A stretch of DNA of 49,353 bases from a virus. A program made the translations under genes and the position numbers. The DNA lies in IMG/VR virus record IMGVR_UViG_3300037336_000031, positions 1 to 49,353 of that record; one strand, written 5' to 3'. The notes under the pieces are model-generated. The model saw nothing but the letters and a program-made list of their open reading frames with translations, was not told the origin of the DNA and searched no databases. This document shows, piece by piece, positions 23,628 through 33,427 of the stretch; position 1 is the stretch's first letter; the number at the start of each line of letters is the position of its first letter.

Positions 23628-24488
23628 ATGCCTCGTCTATCTAGAATCGGAGCGGCTGCGGCAGGAGCATTTGGCTTCACTGCCCTGACTAATTACGACA
23701 TCGAGTACTTAATTGTTGCAGGTGGTGGTGGGGGCTCTAACGGTGGTGGCGGTGCGGGTGGACTGCTTACGTCTACTGTAGAGATCCGTAGGGGCGTTGC
23801 TTTTACAGTCACGGTTGGCTCCGGCGGCGGTTCGTTTACGCAGGGTGGTACATCATCAATATCAACTATTGCTACGGCGATAGGTGGCGGCCGGGCCGGT
23901 GCTTGGACTTCTAACAGTGATTCCTCAAATGGAGGATCAGGCGGTTCTGGTGGTGGCGGTGGTGGCAGGTTTAGCGCAAACACATCACCGGGCGGTTCGG
24001 GCACGGCGGGTCAAGGAAATAACGGCGGTTTTGGATACTCAGTTCCATCACCCAGCACTGCGGGTGGCGGTGGTGGCGGTGGAAAAGGTGGTGCTGGTGC
24101 GAACGGTAACAACCCATACGGTAATGGCGGTATAGGTATTGTTAACCCCATTGCAGGATCAACCATTGGTCAATTGGTCAGCGGTCAGTATTGGATTGCT
24201 GGCGGTGGTGGTGGTGGCAATAACGATGGTTTTGGGGGTGGCGGAGCTGGAGTAGCAGGGCAGGGTGGTGGTGGTCGTGGTCAAGGAGCGTTGTCTGCTA
24301 CTGCAGGACAAGCAAATACTGGCGGCGGTGGTGGTGGTGGAAGTCAGTCTAGCTCAGGTCTTAGCGGCGGCTCAGGTGTTGTTATTATCCGCTACGAAGG
24401 CGCACAACGTGCAACTGGCGGTACTGTGACCTCATCCGGTGGCTCTACCATACATACCTTTACCTCTAGCGGCACGTTCACATCTTAA
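23628..24488 (+). CDS. Second glycine-rich adhesin
   Basis: The 286-residue protein is dominated by polyglycine runs separated by short S/T/A/N segments (for example IVAGGGGGSNGGGGAGGLL). It ends with GSGVVIIRYEGAQRATGG and HTFTSSGTFTS, almost the same terminal module as the adhesin at 19512. It lacks that protein's long attachment front, so it is a shorter adhesin, possibly a tip. The opening FTALTNYDIEYLIVAGGGG is typical of glycine-rich fibre domains. An AAAGG site precedes the ATG. Confidence 0.78.
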   Translation: MPRLSRIGAAAAGAFGFTALTNYDIEYLIVAGGGGGSNGGGGAGGLLTSTVEIRRGVAFTVTVGSGGGSFTQGGTSSISTIATAIGGGRAGAWTSNSDSSNGGSGGSGGGGGGRFSANTSPGGSGTAGQGNNGGFGYSVPSPSTAGGGGGGGKGGAGANGNNPYGNGGIGIVNPIAGSTIGQLVSGQYWIAGGGGGGNNDGFGGGGAGVAGQGGGGRGQGALSATAGQANTGGGGGGGSQSSSGLSGGSGVVIIRYEGAQRATGGTVTSSGGSTIHTFTSSGTFTS

Positions 24489-24499
24489 TAAGGAACGCT

Positions 24500-25000
24500 A
24501 TGATTCTCCCACTATTAGCTCCAATTTTAGCCACACTTGCCTCTAACGGGCTGGGTATGGTGGCAGACGCTGTTATGAAAAAAGGAAAAGAGTATGTTGA
24601 GGATAAACTTGGCATTGACCTATCTGAAGAACCAACTCCAGAGGTTTTGGCAAACTGGCAAGAGGCTGCTCGCTCGCATGAGAAAGAACTAATCGCTATG
24701 GTGTTTGCTGACCGTGCCAATGCTCGGGCTATGCAGGTAGCGGCCTTGGGCCAAAACGACTTATTTGCTAAACGGTTTATCTACTACTTCGCTACCTTTT
24801 GGTCTATTTCGGCTGCGTTATACATTGCGTTTATTACGTTTGGTGATATCCCCGAAGCTAATGTGCGTTTTGCTGACACTATACTAGGGTTCCTGCTCGG
24901 TACTATTGTTGCTACCATTGTCCAGTTCTTCTTCGGTTCATCCGATGGTAGTAAGCAAAAATACGGGACGTTGGAGGCAATGGCAGGGGGAAAGAAATGA
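24500..25000 (+). CDS. Holin, 3TM gene-transfer-agent type
   Basis: The 166-residue protein has an amphipathic or hydrophobic N-terminal segment (LPLLAPILATLASNGLGMVA) and two clear membrane segments, about 95-114 (YYFATFWSISAALYIAFITF) and 126-147 (ILGFLLGTIVATIVQFFFG). A charged stretch RANARAMQVAALGQNDLF lies between. This is the layout of the holin family with three membrane segments found in gene transfer agents and phages. The endolysin gene overlaps its stop by ATGA. The tail KQKYGTLEAMAGGKK faces the cytoplasm or periplasm. Confidence 0.82.
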   Translation: MILPLLAPILATLASNGLGMVADAVMKKGKEYVEDKLGIDLSEEPTPEVLANWQEAARSHEKELIAMVFADRANARAMQVAALGQNDLFAKRFIYYFATFWSISAALYIAFITFGDIPEANVRFADTILGFLLGTIVATIVQFFFGSSDGSKQKYGTLEAMAGGKK

Positions 25001-25611
25001 TCGAAGCTTCCGTTCTCAGAACACTAGGTGTCTCATCAGACAACATAGATAAGTACCTGCCGTGGCTAAACATGACCATGCTAAAGTACAACATCGAGAC
25101 CCCAGTACGCCAAGCGATGTTTTTGTCTCAACTTGCCCATGAGTCAGCTAATTTTAAACTCGTCTCTGAGAACCTGAACTACTCGGTCAATGGCCTACGA
25201 TCCGTCTTTGCTAAGTACTTCCCCACTGACGATCTAGCTGCTGAGTACGCCAGAAAGCCTGAAAAGATTGCAAACCGAGTGTACGCAAACCGCATGGGTA
25301 ATGGCGATGAGGCTTCTGGTGATGGGTGGAAGTACCGTGGGCGAGGTCTGATTCAACTCACTGGCAAGGACAACTACACCGCTTTCTCGCTGGCTGCAGA
25401 TAATAACGCCCTACTAGAACCGGAACTGGTATCAGAGCCTGAGTTAGCTGTACAAAGCGCTGGTTGGTTCTGGGACACAAACGGGCTTAATGCACTTGCT
25501 GACACGGGTGATGTAAAGGTAGTTACGAAACGGATCAATGGCGGTTACAATGGCCTTGCGGACAGAGAAGCCAAGTTCGGTAAACTAATGATTATTTTAG
25601 GCGACGCTTAA
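24997..25611 (+). CDS. Endolysin, GH19 chitinase-like lysozyme
   Basis: The 204-residue enzyme carries the family 19 glycoside hydrolase core: FLSQLAHESANFKLVSENLN with the catalytic Glu of HES (E49) and a second Glu at E58, ANRVYANRMGNGDEASGDGW, and KYRGRGLIQLTGKDNY. It would cleave peptidoglycan once the holin encoded immediately upstream opens the membrane. There is no signal peptide or cell-wall-binding domain, as usual for Gram-negative phages with a holin. The length is normal for single-domain phage GH19 lysozymes. Confidence 0.92.
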   Translation: MIEASVLRTLGVSSDNIDKYLPWLNMTMLKYNIETPVRQAMFLSQLAHESANFKLVSENLNYSVNGLRSVFAKYFPTDDLAAEYARKPEKIANRVYANRMGNGDEASGDGWKYRGRGLIQLTGKDNYTAFSLAADNNALLEPELVSEPELAVQSAGWFWDTNGLNALADTGDVKVVTKRINGGYNGLADREAKFGKLMIILGDA

Positions 25612-25613
25612 TT

Positions 25614-27740
25614 ATGGCAGTCACAAAAATCACCTTAACACCCGGACTCTACCGAGAAGGCACAACATACAGTGCTGAAGGCCGTTGGTATGACGGTGAT
25701 AAGATTCGGTTTCGTTCGGGTAAACCCGAGAAGATCGGTGGTTGGGTGCGACTGTCTAACAGCACGTTTCTAGGTAATGCGCGCGCGTTATATAACTGGG
25801 GAACCTTAGCGGGTAAAAACCTACTGGGCGTGGGCACTAACCTGAAATACTACATCGAGGACGGTGGCGACTACAACGACATCACACCCATACGCCAGAC
25901 TGTAGACCCCATGTTAGGACCGAATCCACCGGGCACTGGCGACCCCTTTGCTACAGCATTTAACACACTAGCCTCAGACATAACCGCTGCTCAACAAACG
26001 GTGCCACTGACAAGTGCTGCGTCTTTCCCAACTACAGGGGGAGTAATACTTATTGGTACTGAGCAGATGGCGTACTCCAGCATCACCACAAATACCTTAA
26101 ACGGTGTGACTCGCGGGATTAACGGCACCACAGCCGCTGCTCATACGACTGGTGCCGATGTCTCTTGCTCTACACTAACCGTAACCGACAACAACCACGG
26201 CGCGGTACAAAGCGATTTCGTCACTTATGCGGATGTAACAGGGCCTTTCGGTGGGTTCGCTGCTGCAGATATAAATGGTGAGCAGCAAGTGTATGGTGTT
26301 ATCAGCGTCACGCAGTATACCGTGAATATATCGAGTGTTTTTTCAACCTCTGCTACCGCAGGGGGAGGCGCTGTCGCCATCGCTGCCTACCAAGTCAACA
26401 CGGGATTAGATGTATACGTAGACGGCTTGGGTTGGGGAGCAGATCCTTGGGGTGCAGGTGGCTGGGGTGATCCCGGTGGGGTAGGCGTTGGACAGCAACT
26501 GAGGTTATGGACGGCGGACAATTTCGGTGAGGACTTGTTCTTTGCACCTAGAGAAGGGGAAGTCTACTATTGGGATGCCACTTTAGGTACAACCGTTCGC
26601 GGGGTTTCCTTGGCTTCTGCGTCCACTGCGCTCGGGCTTCAGGGGCAGTTTGTACCGAATAAGACCAACAAGGTAGTCTCCGCACCAATTCAGCGTTTTA
26701 TTATTTGTATGGGGGCAAACCCTTACGACCCGACCGATGCCAATAGCGCGTTTGATCCTATGCTGGTGCGCTGGTCAGACCAAGACAACCCCTTTCAGTG
26801 GGAACCGGCTATTACAAACCAGTCGGGTGAGTTCAGATTAACTGATGGCTCTTTTATTGTGACCGCTGCTAGCGCTCGCCAAGAGATTCTAATCTGGACT
26901 GAGTCTGCGCTTTACTCGATGCAGTATATCGGCGCACCGCTCGTGTATCGGTTTGAGATAATGATTGATAATATCTCGATCATGTCGCCCAACGCGGTTA
27001 CTACTGCTAATAACGTCACGTACTGGATGGGTCGAGATAAGTTCTATACCTATAATGGTCGGGTAGATACATTACCTTGTGACGTGCGCCAGTACATATT
27101 TTCTGATCTGAACAAAGACCAGTCATACCAGATATTTGGTGGCACGAACGAAGCCTATAACGAAGTGTGGTGGTTTTACTGTTCGGGTACGTCTACGGTC
27201 ATAGACCGGTATGTCGTGTTTAATTATCTGGGCGGTGTATGGTATTACGGTCAACTGAACCGCACAGCGTGGTTAGACTCTGCCTTACGTGAAAGCCCTA
27301 TGGCGGCTGATTACAATAAACGTATATTGTTCCATGAAGTTGATAACGACGATGGTTCTGGGCTAAGTCCTGTACCGATTACAGCGTATGTGCAGTCTGC
27401 TGATTTTGATATCGGAGATGGTGATAGTTTTGGGTTTGTTAAACGCATACTGCCAGATGTGAACTTTAATGGCTCTACTGCTGATAAGCCGTCACTGACT
27501 ATGCAGGTAAAACCTAGACGCAACTCTGGCGACCCGTATGGCACCGCAGATAACCCCAACGTACTAAGTGCTGACGATTACAGAACCACCCGTGTATATA
27601 CAATTCAAGCGTATGAGGGGCAAGTTTATACCCGTCTGAGAGGCCGTCAAATGGCGTTGCGTTTAGAATCTACCGACTTAGGTGTTGCGTGGCAGTCTGG
27701 TGACATAAGAGTCGATATTAAACCTGACGGCGGCCGCTGA
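25614..27740 (+). CDS. Tail nozzle (stabilisation) protein
   Basis: This 708-residue beta-rich protein resembles podovirus nozzle proteins of the P22 gp10 or T7 gp12 class. The front has TPGLYREGTTYSAEGRWYDG and FRSGKPEKIGGWVR, where the R-x-x-x-x-x-E-K-I-x-G-W pattern is common in these tail proteins. The middle has propeller-like repeats (RFIICMGANPYDPTDANSAF, MLVRWSDQDNPFQWEP, EILIWTESALYSMQYIG). It would close the tail channel below the adaptors. It lies between lysis and internal virion protein genes. Confidence 0.8.
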   Translation: MAVTKITLTPGLYREGTTYSAEGRWYDGDKIRFRSGKPEKIGGWVRLSNSTFLGNARALYNWGTLAGKNLLGVGTNLKYYIEDGGDYNDITPIRQTVDPMLGPNPPGTGDPFATAFNTLASDITAAQQTVPLTSAASFPTTGGVILIGTEQMAYSSITTNTLNGVTRGINGTTAAAHTTGADVSCSTLTVTDNNHGAVQSDFVTYADVTGPFGGFAAADINGEQQVYGVISVTQYTVNISSVFSTSATAGGGAVAIAAYQVNTGLDVYVDGLGWGADPWGAGGWGDPGGVGVGQQLRLWTADNFGEDLFFAPREGEVYYWDATLGTTVRGVSLASASTALGLQGQFVPNKTNKVVSAPIQRFIICMGANPYDPTDANSAFDPMLVRWSDQDNPFQWEPAITNQSGEFRLTDGSFIVTAASARQEILIWTESALYSMQYIGAPLVYRFEIMIDNISIMSPNAVTTANNVTYWMGRDKFYTYNGRVDTLPCDVRQYIFSDLNKDQSYQIFGGTNEAYNEVWWFYCSGTSTVIDRYVVFNYLGGVWYYGQLNRTAWLDSALRESPMAADYNKRILFHEVDNDDGSGLSPVPITAYVQSADFDIGDGDSFGFVKRILPDVNFNGSTADKPSLTMQVKPRRNSGDPYGTADNPNVLSADDYRTTRVYTIQAYEGQVYTRLRGRQMALRLESTDLGVAWQSGDIRVDIKPDGGR

Positions 27741-27741
27741 C

Positions 27742-28341
27742 ATGTATAGAGTGAGCGCCACTGCTGCTCCCAGCTTGCCGCTTATGCGGCGGGACTATGA
27801 CCCTAATCAGCTAGAGCAGGTGCATAACTCGCTGCGTCTATACTTTAACCAGATAGATAACCTCAGCCGTCAGTTGGTACAGATTCTGCAGCAGTACTAC
27901 GGGGAGTTCAGTAAAACAACCGATCAAAGTCCAGTAACAATAAACACTGAGGCGTTGCTGACTTTTGATGTCACTAGGACAAGTAATGGGGTAATCATTG
28001 GTACACCAACTTCACGCATCGTTGTGCCAGCATCGGGGTTTTATCAGTTTTCTGCAACCATGCAAATCAGTAGTGGCGACTCATCAACAAAAAATATGTG
28101 GGTTTGGTTCAAAAAGAACGGCACAGCCATACCAGATTCTGCTCGAATAGTGACAAGCGACATCAATAATGGTTACACAACCCTAGCTTTGGTTGAATCG
28201 GTCTCGCTTAATGCCAATGATTATGTTGAAATGGCATTTGCGGCTGACAGCACTAATATAAAATTAGACTCAGTGGCAGCGACCGCTTTTGCGCCTGTTG
28301 CGCCAGCAATAGTATTACAAGTTACGCAAGTACAACAATAG
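27742..28341 (+). CDS. C1q-like trimeric jelly-roll tail protein
   Basis: The 199-residue protein has a helical front with coiled-coil character (LRLYFNQIDNLSRQLVQILQ) and a C-terminal part resembling C1q/TNF folds (FDVTRTSNGVIIG, ASGFYQFSATMQIS, MWVWFKKNGTAIPDSARI, LNANDYVEMAFA). Such domains trimerise and often sit at fibre or nozzle tips. It is adjacent to the nozzle gene, separated by one base. The ribosome-binding site is weak; coupling is probable. Confidence 0.75.
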   Translation: MYRVSATAAPSLPLMRRDYDPNQLEQVHNSLRLYFNQIDNLSRQLVQILQQYYGEFSKTTDQSPVTINTEALLTFDVTRTSNGVIIGTPTSRIVVPASGFYQFSATMQISSGDSSTKNMWVWFKKNGTAIPDSARIVTSDINNGYTTLALVESVSLNANDYVEMAFAADSTNIKLDSVAATAFAPVAPAIVLQVTQVQQ

Positions 28342-28395
28342 ACTATGAGCACCTAAAATGTTACGATCGAATAACCTCTCACCCTCGGGGCAACA

Positions 28396-30156
28396 ATGAG
28401 TATTCTAAATGCAACCCAATTAGTTCAGGCTCAGGGCAGGGGCAATGACACCCAACTGATTCACGTCACGCCCAGCGAAGTCCAAGCCTTACAAGGTATC
28501 GCCCAATTACATGGCGGTTCGCTCACGCGTAACCCACAGACGGGTCTGCCTGAAGCTGGGTTCTTAGAGAATATTCTACCCACTATTGTTGGTATCGGCG
28601 TTGGTTTTGCCACAGCTAACCCTATGCTCGGCGCAGCCGCTGCAGGTGCTTTAGGTTACGGCACAAGCGGTAGTTTAGAGAAAGGTCTTATAGCGGGTCT
28701 CGGTGCATTCGGTGGTGCTAGTGCTCTCGGTAGCTTAGCTGGTGTTGGCGCGGCTGGTGCTGCCGGTACGGGTGCTGTTGGTGCTGCTGGTGCTGCTGGT
28801 GCTGGAACGGCGGGTACGGCGGCAACTACGAGTATCGGTGCAGGGGCAGGGTTTGGCGGCTCAGCACTCCCTGCAGCGTCTTCTGCGGGTATTCCTACTA
28901 TGACATCGGCTGGCGCCTTGACTGATACCGGAGCGGCGATGTTTATGGGTGGTCCCGGTGGAGCTGCGCCTGCTCTGTCTAGCTCTGGGTTATCTGCGCT
29001 CTCATTAGGGGATAAAGTTTCTGCCCTAGGTCAAGGGTTTGCTGGCATGGGAACAGACTTCATGGGCGGGATTAATGCGATGGGTAAGGGAAACCTTCTT
29101 ATGGCAGGTGCTCCGTTGTTGGGTGCGTTAAACCAGAATGCTGACATAAACACTCAGCCAGAGCAGGAGTCCTACATACGCCCTCAGGCTTACGACCCAG
29201 CAACACAACGATACACGTCACTCGAGCCTATTAAATCATCAGAGTTCGGCACACAATCATTTGCAGACTATCGCAAGTCACAGGGCTATCAAGAGGGCGG
29301 GGAAGTTCAACAACGCTATACACAGCCTGTACGTACAGTAGACCCAGCGGTTACTGAGTACAACCAAATGCTTATGAATCAAGCGCGTCAGGAGTATGTG
29401 CAACAACAGCCCATGACGAATGTACCGCAACTAACCCCATCGCTTATGGCTCCTCCACGGCCTGAAATCATCGCAGCCCCGGCTGAAGTTAACACCTCTA
29501 GGAAATTTGCATACGACCCCAACACCCAACAGTTCTCGAATAACCCGGACTATATAGACCCTGAAGAAGAGAAAAAGCGTCTAGCACGAGAGTCTCGGTC
29601 ATACGGTGGTGGATACTATGGCGAGCAAGACAACGTCGGATCGGGGGGAAGTGACGCTCCCGGTAACCCTACTGGTGAATCGATGGGCGGTGACGACGCG
29701 TCAGAAGCCAACACCGCAGCAGGTGGGCGCATCCAAAAGAAATACGCGCAAGGTGGTATTGCCTCTGCGGGGCAGGTGCCTAAGTTCCAAGCCGGTGGTG
29801 ACATGGCAGACGATGCGTTTGTTGTGCCAGCCGATGTGGTTAGCGCTTTAGGTAACGGCAGCACCGATGCAGGTGTTAGGTTACTCAATCAATACCTAGG
29901 GCAAGCGATGCCTATTGAGGGCGAAGGTGATGGTCTAAGTGATGATGTCCCCGCTACAATTGAAGGCTCACAACCTGCTCGTGTGGCTGATGGCGAAGTA
30001 TATGTGCCGCCCGAGATTGTTGCTCAATTAGGTAACGGAGATCCAGAGCGTGGGGCTGCTATGCTATATGTCATGATGGATAAAATCCGAGAAGCTGCAC
30101 ACGGTAAAAGCGATCAGCAAGCTGAAGTAAGCCCTGAGCAGGTAATGCCTGTATGA
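28396..30156 (+). CDS. Internal virion protein with glycine-zipper membrane region
   Basis: The 586-residue protein has a long hydrophobic Gly/Ala region from about 58 to 215 (ILPTIVGIGVGFATANPMLG and repeated GAAGAAG units), suited to membrane insertion during DNA ejection. The second half is soluble and ends with two related units, FVVPADVVSALGNGSTDAG and YVPPEIVAQLGNGDPERGA, each followed by a leucine/methionine helix. Units of the form EGG or AQGG recur (YQEGGEVQ, KYAQGGIAS, FQAGGDM). I recall such C-terminal VPADVVxxLGNG units from many marine podovirus virion proteins. Confidence 0.75.
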   Translation: MSILNATQLVQAQGRGNDTQLIHVTPSEVQALQGIAQLHGGSLTRNPQTGLPEAGFLENILPTIVGIGVGFATANPMLGAAAAGALGYGTSGSLEKGLIAGLGAFGGASALGSLAGVGAAGAAGTGAVGAAGAAGAGTAGTAATTSIGAGAGFGGSALPAASSAGIPTMTSAGALTDTGAAMFMGGPGGAAPALSSSGLSALSLGDKVSALGQGFAGMGTDFMGGINAMGKGNLLMAGAPLLGALNQNADINTQPEQESYIRPQAYDPATQRYTSLEPIKSSEFGTQSFADYRKSQGYQEGGEVQQRYTQPVRTVDPAVTEYNQMLMNQARQEYVQQQPMTNVPQLTPSLMAPPRPEIIAAPAEVNTSRKFAYDPNTQQFSNNPDYIDPEEEKKRLARESRSYGGGYYGEQDNVGSGGSDAPGNPTGESMGGDDASEANTAAGGRIQKKYAQGGIASAGQVPKFQAGGDMADDAFVVPADVVSALGNGSTDAGVRLLNQYLGQAMPIEGEGDGLSDDVPATIEGSQPARVADGEVYVPPEIVAQLGNGDPERGAAMLYVMMDKIREAAHGKSDQQAEVSPEQVMPV

Positions 30157-30566
30157 AAATACAGCACGTCGATATAAAGTATGTCAATCAGCTTTGGCCC
30201 ATTATTTCTAGCTATTTGGAAGCGGCGGTCAAACGCCAAGGGGTTAACCCGGATTACACTTTAGATCAGGTAAAGATGTGCGTTACCAATGGGCAGTGGA
30301 TGTTACTGGTAGCGTTAGATGAACATAATGAAGTGAGCGGGGCTGCAACTGTTGAATTTATTAACCGCCCTTCAAATAGGGTTGCGTTTGTATCCTATGC
30401 AGGCGGAAGGTTGATGTCCAACATGAATTCAGCGAAAAATCTAAAGGTGTTATTAAAAAGTTTTGGGGCTACGTCTATTGAATGTGCGGCAAGTGGTAGC
30501 ACTGAGAGGCTGTGGCAACGTCTAGGGTTTGCTGAGAAACATAAGATTCTTGAGGTAACGATATGA
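30153..30566 (+). CDS. GNAT-like acetyltransferase in the virion cluster
   Basis: The 137-residue protein shows a degenerate GNAT pattern: WMLLVALDEHNEVSGAATVE, RVAFVSYAGGRLM and a C-terminal substrate turn GSTERLWQRLGFAEKHKILE. The acetyl-CoA loop is not clear. It is overlapped by ATGA junctions on both sides between two internal virion protein genes, so it is made together with them. Similar GNAT-like genes occur at this place in marine phages, function unknown. It may modify a virion protein. Confidence 0.7.
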   Translation: MKIQHVDIKYVNQLWPIISSYLEAAVKRQGVNPDYTLDQVKMCVTNGQWMLLVALDEHNEVSGAATVEFINRPSNRVAFVSYAGGRLMSNMNSAKNLKVLLKSFGATSIECAASGSTERLWQRLGFAEKHKILEVTI

Positions 30567-33415
30567 TTTATGACGCATTAGGTATGCTGCCTGAAAGGGC
30601 TTTCCAGCGCGATGCGCGTGGTCACATTCTGCCTCAATCTGGCGGTGGCGGATCAGGACCCAGTAGCCAAACAGTAACTCAAACCAACATCCCTGAGTAC
30701 GCACGTCCATACGCGGAGGAGATGCTGGGTCAAGGCCAAGCGTTAACGGATATTAACCAAAACCCATATCAGCCTTACGACGCTCAACGGTTTGCGGGGT
30801 TTTCGCCTATGCAGGCGCAGGCGTTTCGGAGTGTTGCAAATCAGCAGGTGGCCCCTCAACTGGCTGACGCTTCTAACTTAGCTTATACCGGTGCCGCACA
30901 AGGTCTTGCTGCGCAACCTATCGCCGCAGGCCTACAACAGCAATCGGGTCAGTACGGTGGTTTAGGTGCTGGATATGGCGCACTAGGTGCGTCGACTGCC
31001 CCCCAAGCTCAACGGTATGGTGCAGCAGCTTCAGGTATTGGCTCTATTGGGGCGCGTCAAGCACAACAAGGTTTCGGTGCAGGGCAACAATACGCTCAAC
31101 AAGCCACGTCCCCAGAGTCAATGCAATCTTACATGTCCCCGTATATGCAGAATGTGGTTGACCAGCAACAGCGTGAAGCCGTTAGACAATCACAAATACA
31201 ACAGCAAACCACTCAATCTCAGGCCGCCCAGCAAGGTGCATTCGGTGGATCACGTTCAGCTATTTTAGAAGCAGAGCGCCAGCGTAATTTAGGTACTCAG
31301 CTCGGTGATATTCAAGCACAAGGCTCTCAACGTGCGTTTGAGCAAGCCAAACAAGCTCAACAGTTCGGTGCAGGGCTTGGCCTCCAAGGTCTACAGGCGG
31401 GTTTCCAAGGGCTACAAACGGGTATCCAAGGCCAAGAAGCTGGTATGCGCGGTATTCAGACAGGGTTGCAAGGAACTGCACAGGGTATTCAAGGCGCTCA
31501 GGTTGGGTTAGAGGGTGTCGGTCGAGCAACCGCTGCTGGTCAATACGGACTTGCTGGTGCTGATTTAGGTGTTCGCGGTGCTGGGGTGCTAGGCGGTCTA
31601 GGTGCTCAACAGTTCGAGCAAGAAATGGCTATTTCGGATGCCCAACAAAAGTTTGGTGCGTTGCAACAACAACAGCAACAACAGGGTTTGGACTTTGCTT
31701 ATCAGCAAAATAGGGCTAGCCAGCAGTATCCGTACCAACAGCTCAGTTATATGTCAGACCTTTTGCGGGGCGTTCCATCAACTCAAAGCTCACAATTACA
31801 ATACGCTCGACAGCCCGATCAAACCGCTCAGTTACTAGGCGCAGGACTAAGCGCGTATGGTGCGTTCGGTCGTAAGAAAGAGGGGGGTCAGGTTAAGAGT
31901 TACCAAGCGGGCGGTGCAGTGTCGCCTGACGCGATGAGCACAATGGCAGTGCAAGCATTACCTGCTAGGTTAAAGCGGTTGTCAGATTCTCAATTGGCGG
32001 CGTATGCCCGTTCGGTTAAAGATGCAATCACACTGAGTGCTGTACAAGGGGAAATGCAACGCCGTGCCCGTAGTCGTATGCCGGGTGGTGATATGCCTCA
32101 ACAGACAACCGCTCAAGACATCGCAAAAAACGCAGAAGCCGCTAGTGTTGGGCAACCCCGAGTAGGTATGGCAGGTGGTGGTATTGTTGCACTGTTTCCG
32201 GGCGGCACTGTGAGTGGGAGTCCGGGGACGACTGAACAGCTTGGTATTAAGTTAGACGCTGCTCGCGCTGCATTTGACAAAGCGCAACAGCAATTTAGAA
32301 GTTACTCAGGCGTTCAGCGGCTACAAGATCCTGACGGCTTTGCCAAATCACAAAGCGAAGTTCAACAAGCGAAAGATGCTCGAGATATACTACAACAGCA
32401 ATATGAACAGGAAATGTCTACCAGCCCATCAGCGCAGCCATACACGCTAGGAAGTTCTATGGCACAAGGTAGACCCACTGTAGGTATTGCTGGCGCAGAG
32501 ACAGAGCCTCGATTACCCGAGGTGCAAGCACTACCACCCGGAGATCCAGAAGTAGACAGCGAAGTAGTTGATCCGATGTTGGTTGCTGCCCGCAATAAAC
32601 AAGATGCTCCTACGGCTCCTACGGCTCCTACGGCTCCTACGGCTCCTACGGCTCCCACTAGGCCCTCTAGCCGTTCGCTAATGCCCAGTACGTTTGAGCA
32701 GTTTAAAGCCTCAATACCGAAAGGTGAGATGGACCCTGCACAACAGTCTATTTTGAATGATATGCAAACACGGCTAGAAGATAAGATGGGACGCGCCGAA
32801 GGTCAAGAGAATACTGCCGTCTATGACGCACTACTTACTGCCGGTCTTGCTATGATGGGTGGCACTTCACTGGCCGATGGTATAGCCCGTGCAGCTCAAA
32901 CAGGTGGGGCAACTTACCTATCTGGCAAGAAAGACGCTCAGAAAGCCATTGAGACAGCGGAGGACGCAGAAATTGCTTTCCGCCAGTATGAAATGGAGCT
33001 GATGAAAGGCAACGACAAAGCAGCAGCAGATCAATTTAATAAGTTTATAGATTTAGGCATAGATTTAAAGAAAATTGATGCCACGTATGCCAATGCATCT
33101 GCCACAAAAGGCGATGCGCAGACAAACAAACTGATGACACAAGCTCGTTTAATTGAATCTCAAATTGACAGATCTACGAAAGAAGTGGCGGCTCAGCCAA
33201 AATACAAAACAAAACTTGATGCATTTACCAAACAACTGGAAACCTACGGAACGTTAGACCCCGCCGATCAAGCAAGATACAATACGCTTATGAGCGAAAT
33301 CCAAGATGAAGCTTTTGAAAGAACTGGAAACTTACGATCTTCTCTTGAAGATGTTTACGGACAGATCACGGGCGACACGGGCGGTTTTAAAGTTATTGGT
33401 CAGAAAAAACCCTAA
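30563..33415 (+). CDS. Large internal virion protein, 950 aa
   Basis: The first 330 residues are Q/G/A-rich. They include seven consecutive heptads of the type LQGLQAG, FQGLQTG, IQGQEAG, which suggest a helical or fibrous rod. Next comes a region with KKEGGQVKSYQAGGAVSP and a helical LPARLKRLSDSQLAAYARSV, then GMAGGGIVALFPGGTV. A linker of repeated APT units precedes a helical C-terminus. Position between two other internal proteins and the absence of enzyme motifs suggest an ejected or core protein. The start overlaps the GNAT stop by ATGA. Confidence 0.72.
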   Translation: MIYDALGMLPERAFQRDARGHILPQSGGGGSGPSSQTVTQTNIPEYARPYAEEMLGQGQALTDINQNPYQPYDAQRFAGFSPMQAQAFRSVANQQVAPQLADASNLAYTGAAQGLAAQPIAAGLQQQSGQYGGLGAGYGALGASTAPQAQRYGAAASGIGSIGARQAQQGFGAGQQYAQQATSPESMQSYMSPYMQNVVDQQQREAVRQSQIQQQTTQSQAAQQGAFGGSRSAILEAERQRNLGTQLGDIQAQGSQRAFEQAKQAQQFGAGLGLQGLQAGFQGLQTGIQGQEAGMRGIQTGLQGTAQGIQGAQVGLEGVGRATAAGQYGLAGADLGVRGAGVLGGLGAQQFEQEMAISDAQQKFGALQQQQQQQGLDFAYQQNRASQQYPYQQLSYMSDLLRGVPSTQSSQLQYARQPDQTAQLLGAGLSAYGAFGRKKEGGQVKSYQAGGAVSPDAMSTMAVQALPARLKRLSDSQLAAYARSVKDAITLSAVQGEMQRRARSRMPGGDMPQQTTAQDIAKNAEAASVGQPRVGMAGGGIVALFPGGTVSGSPGTTEQLGIKLDAARAAFDKAQQQFRSYSGVQRLQDPDGFAKSQSEVQQAKDARDILQQQYEQEMSTSPSAQPYTLGSSMAQGRPTVGIAGAETEPRLPEVQALPPGDPEVDSEVVDPMLVAARNKQDAPTAPTAPTAPTAPTAPTRPSSRSLMPSTFEQFKASIPKGEMDPAQQSILNDMQTRLEDKMGRAEGQENTAVYDALLTAGLAMMGGTSLADGIARAAQTGGATYLSGKKDAQKAIETAEDAEIAFRQYEMELMKGNDKAAADQFNKFIDLGIDLKKIDATYANASATKGDAQTNKLMTQARLIESQIDRSTKEVAAQPKYKTKLDAFTKQLETYGTLDPADQARYNTLMSEIQDEAFERTGNLRSSLEDVYGQITGDTGGFKVIGQKKP
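31382..31528 (+). repeat. Seven 21-base units encoding Gly-ended heptads
   Basis: Seven consecutive in-frame 21-base units encode heptads that mostly follow hydrophobic-Q-G-x-Q-x-G. The DNA is diverged but the period is exact, so selection is on the protein pattern. Confidence 0.7.
32606..32659 (+). repeat. 9-base tandem repeat encoding an APT linker
   Basis: Five perfect copies of GCTCCTACG and a sixth imperfect copy encode A-P-T repeats, a flexible linker within the 950-residue virion protein. Copy number may vary by slippage. Confidence 0.9.
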
Positions 33416-33427
33416 CAAGGATATGTC

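Noticed and set aside
19512-24488. Diversity-generating retroelement acting on the adhesins
   Set aside because: No reverse transcriptase gene or template/variable repeat pair is visible in the window.
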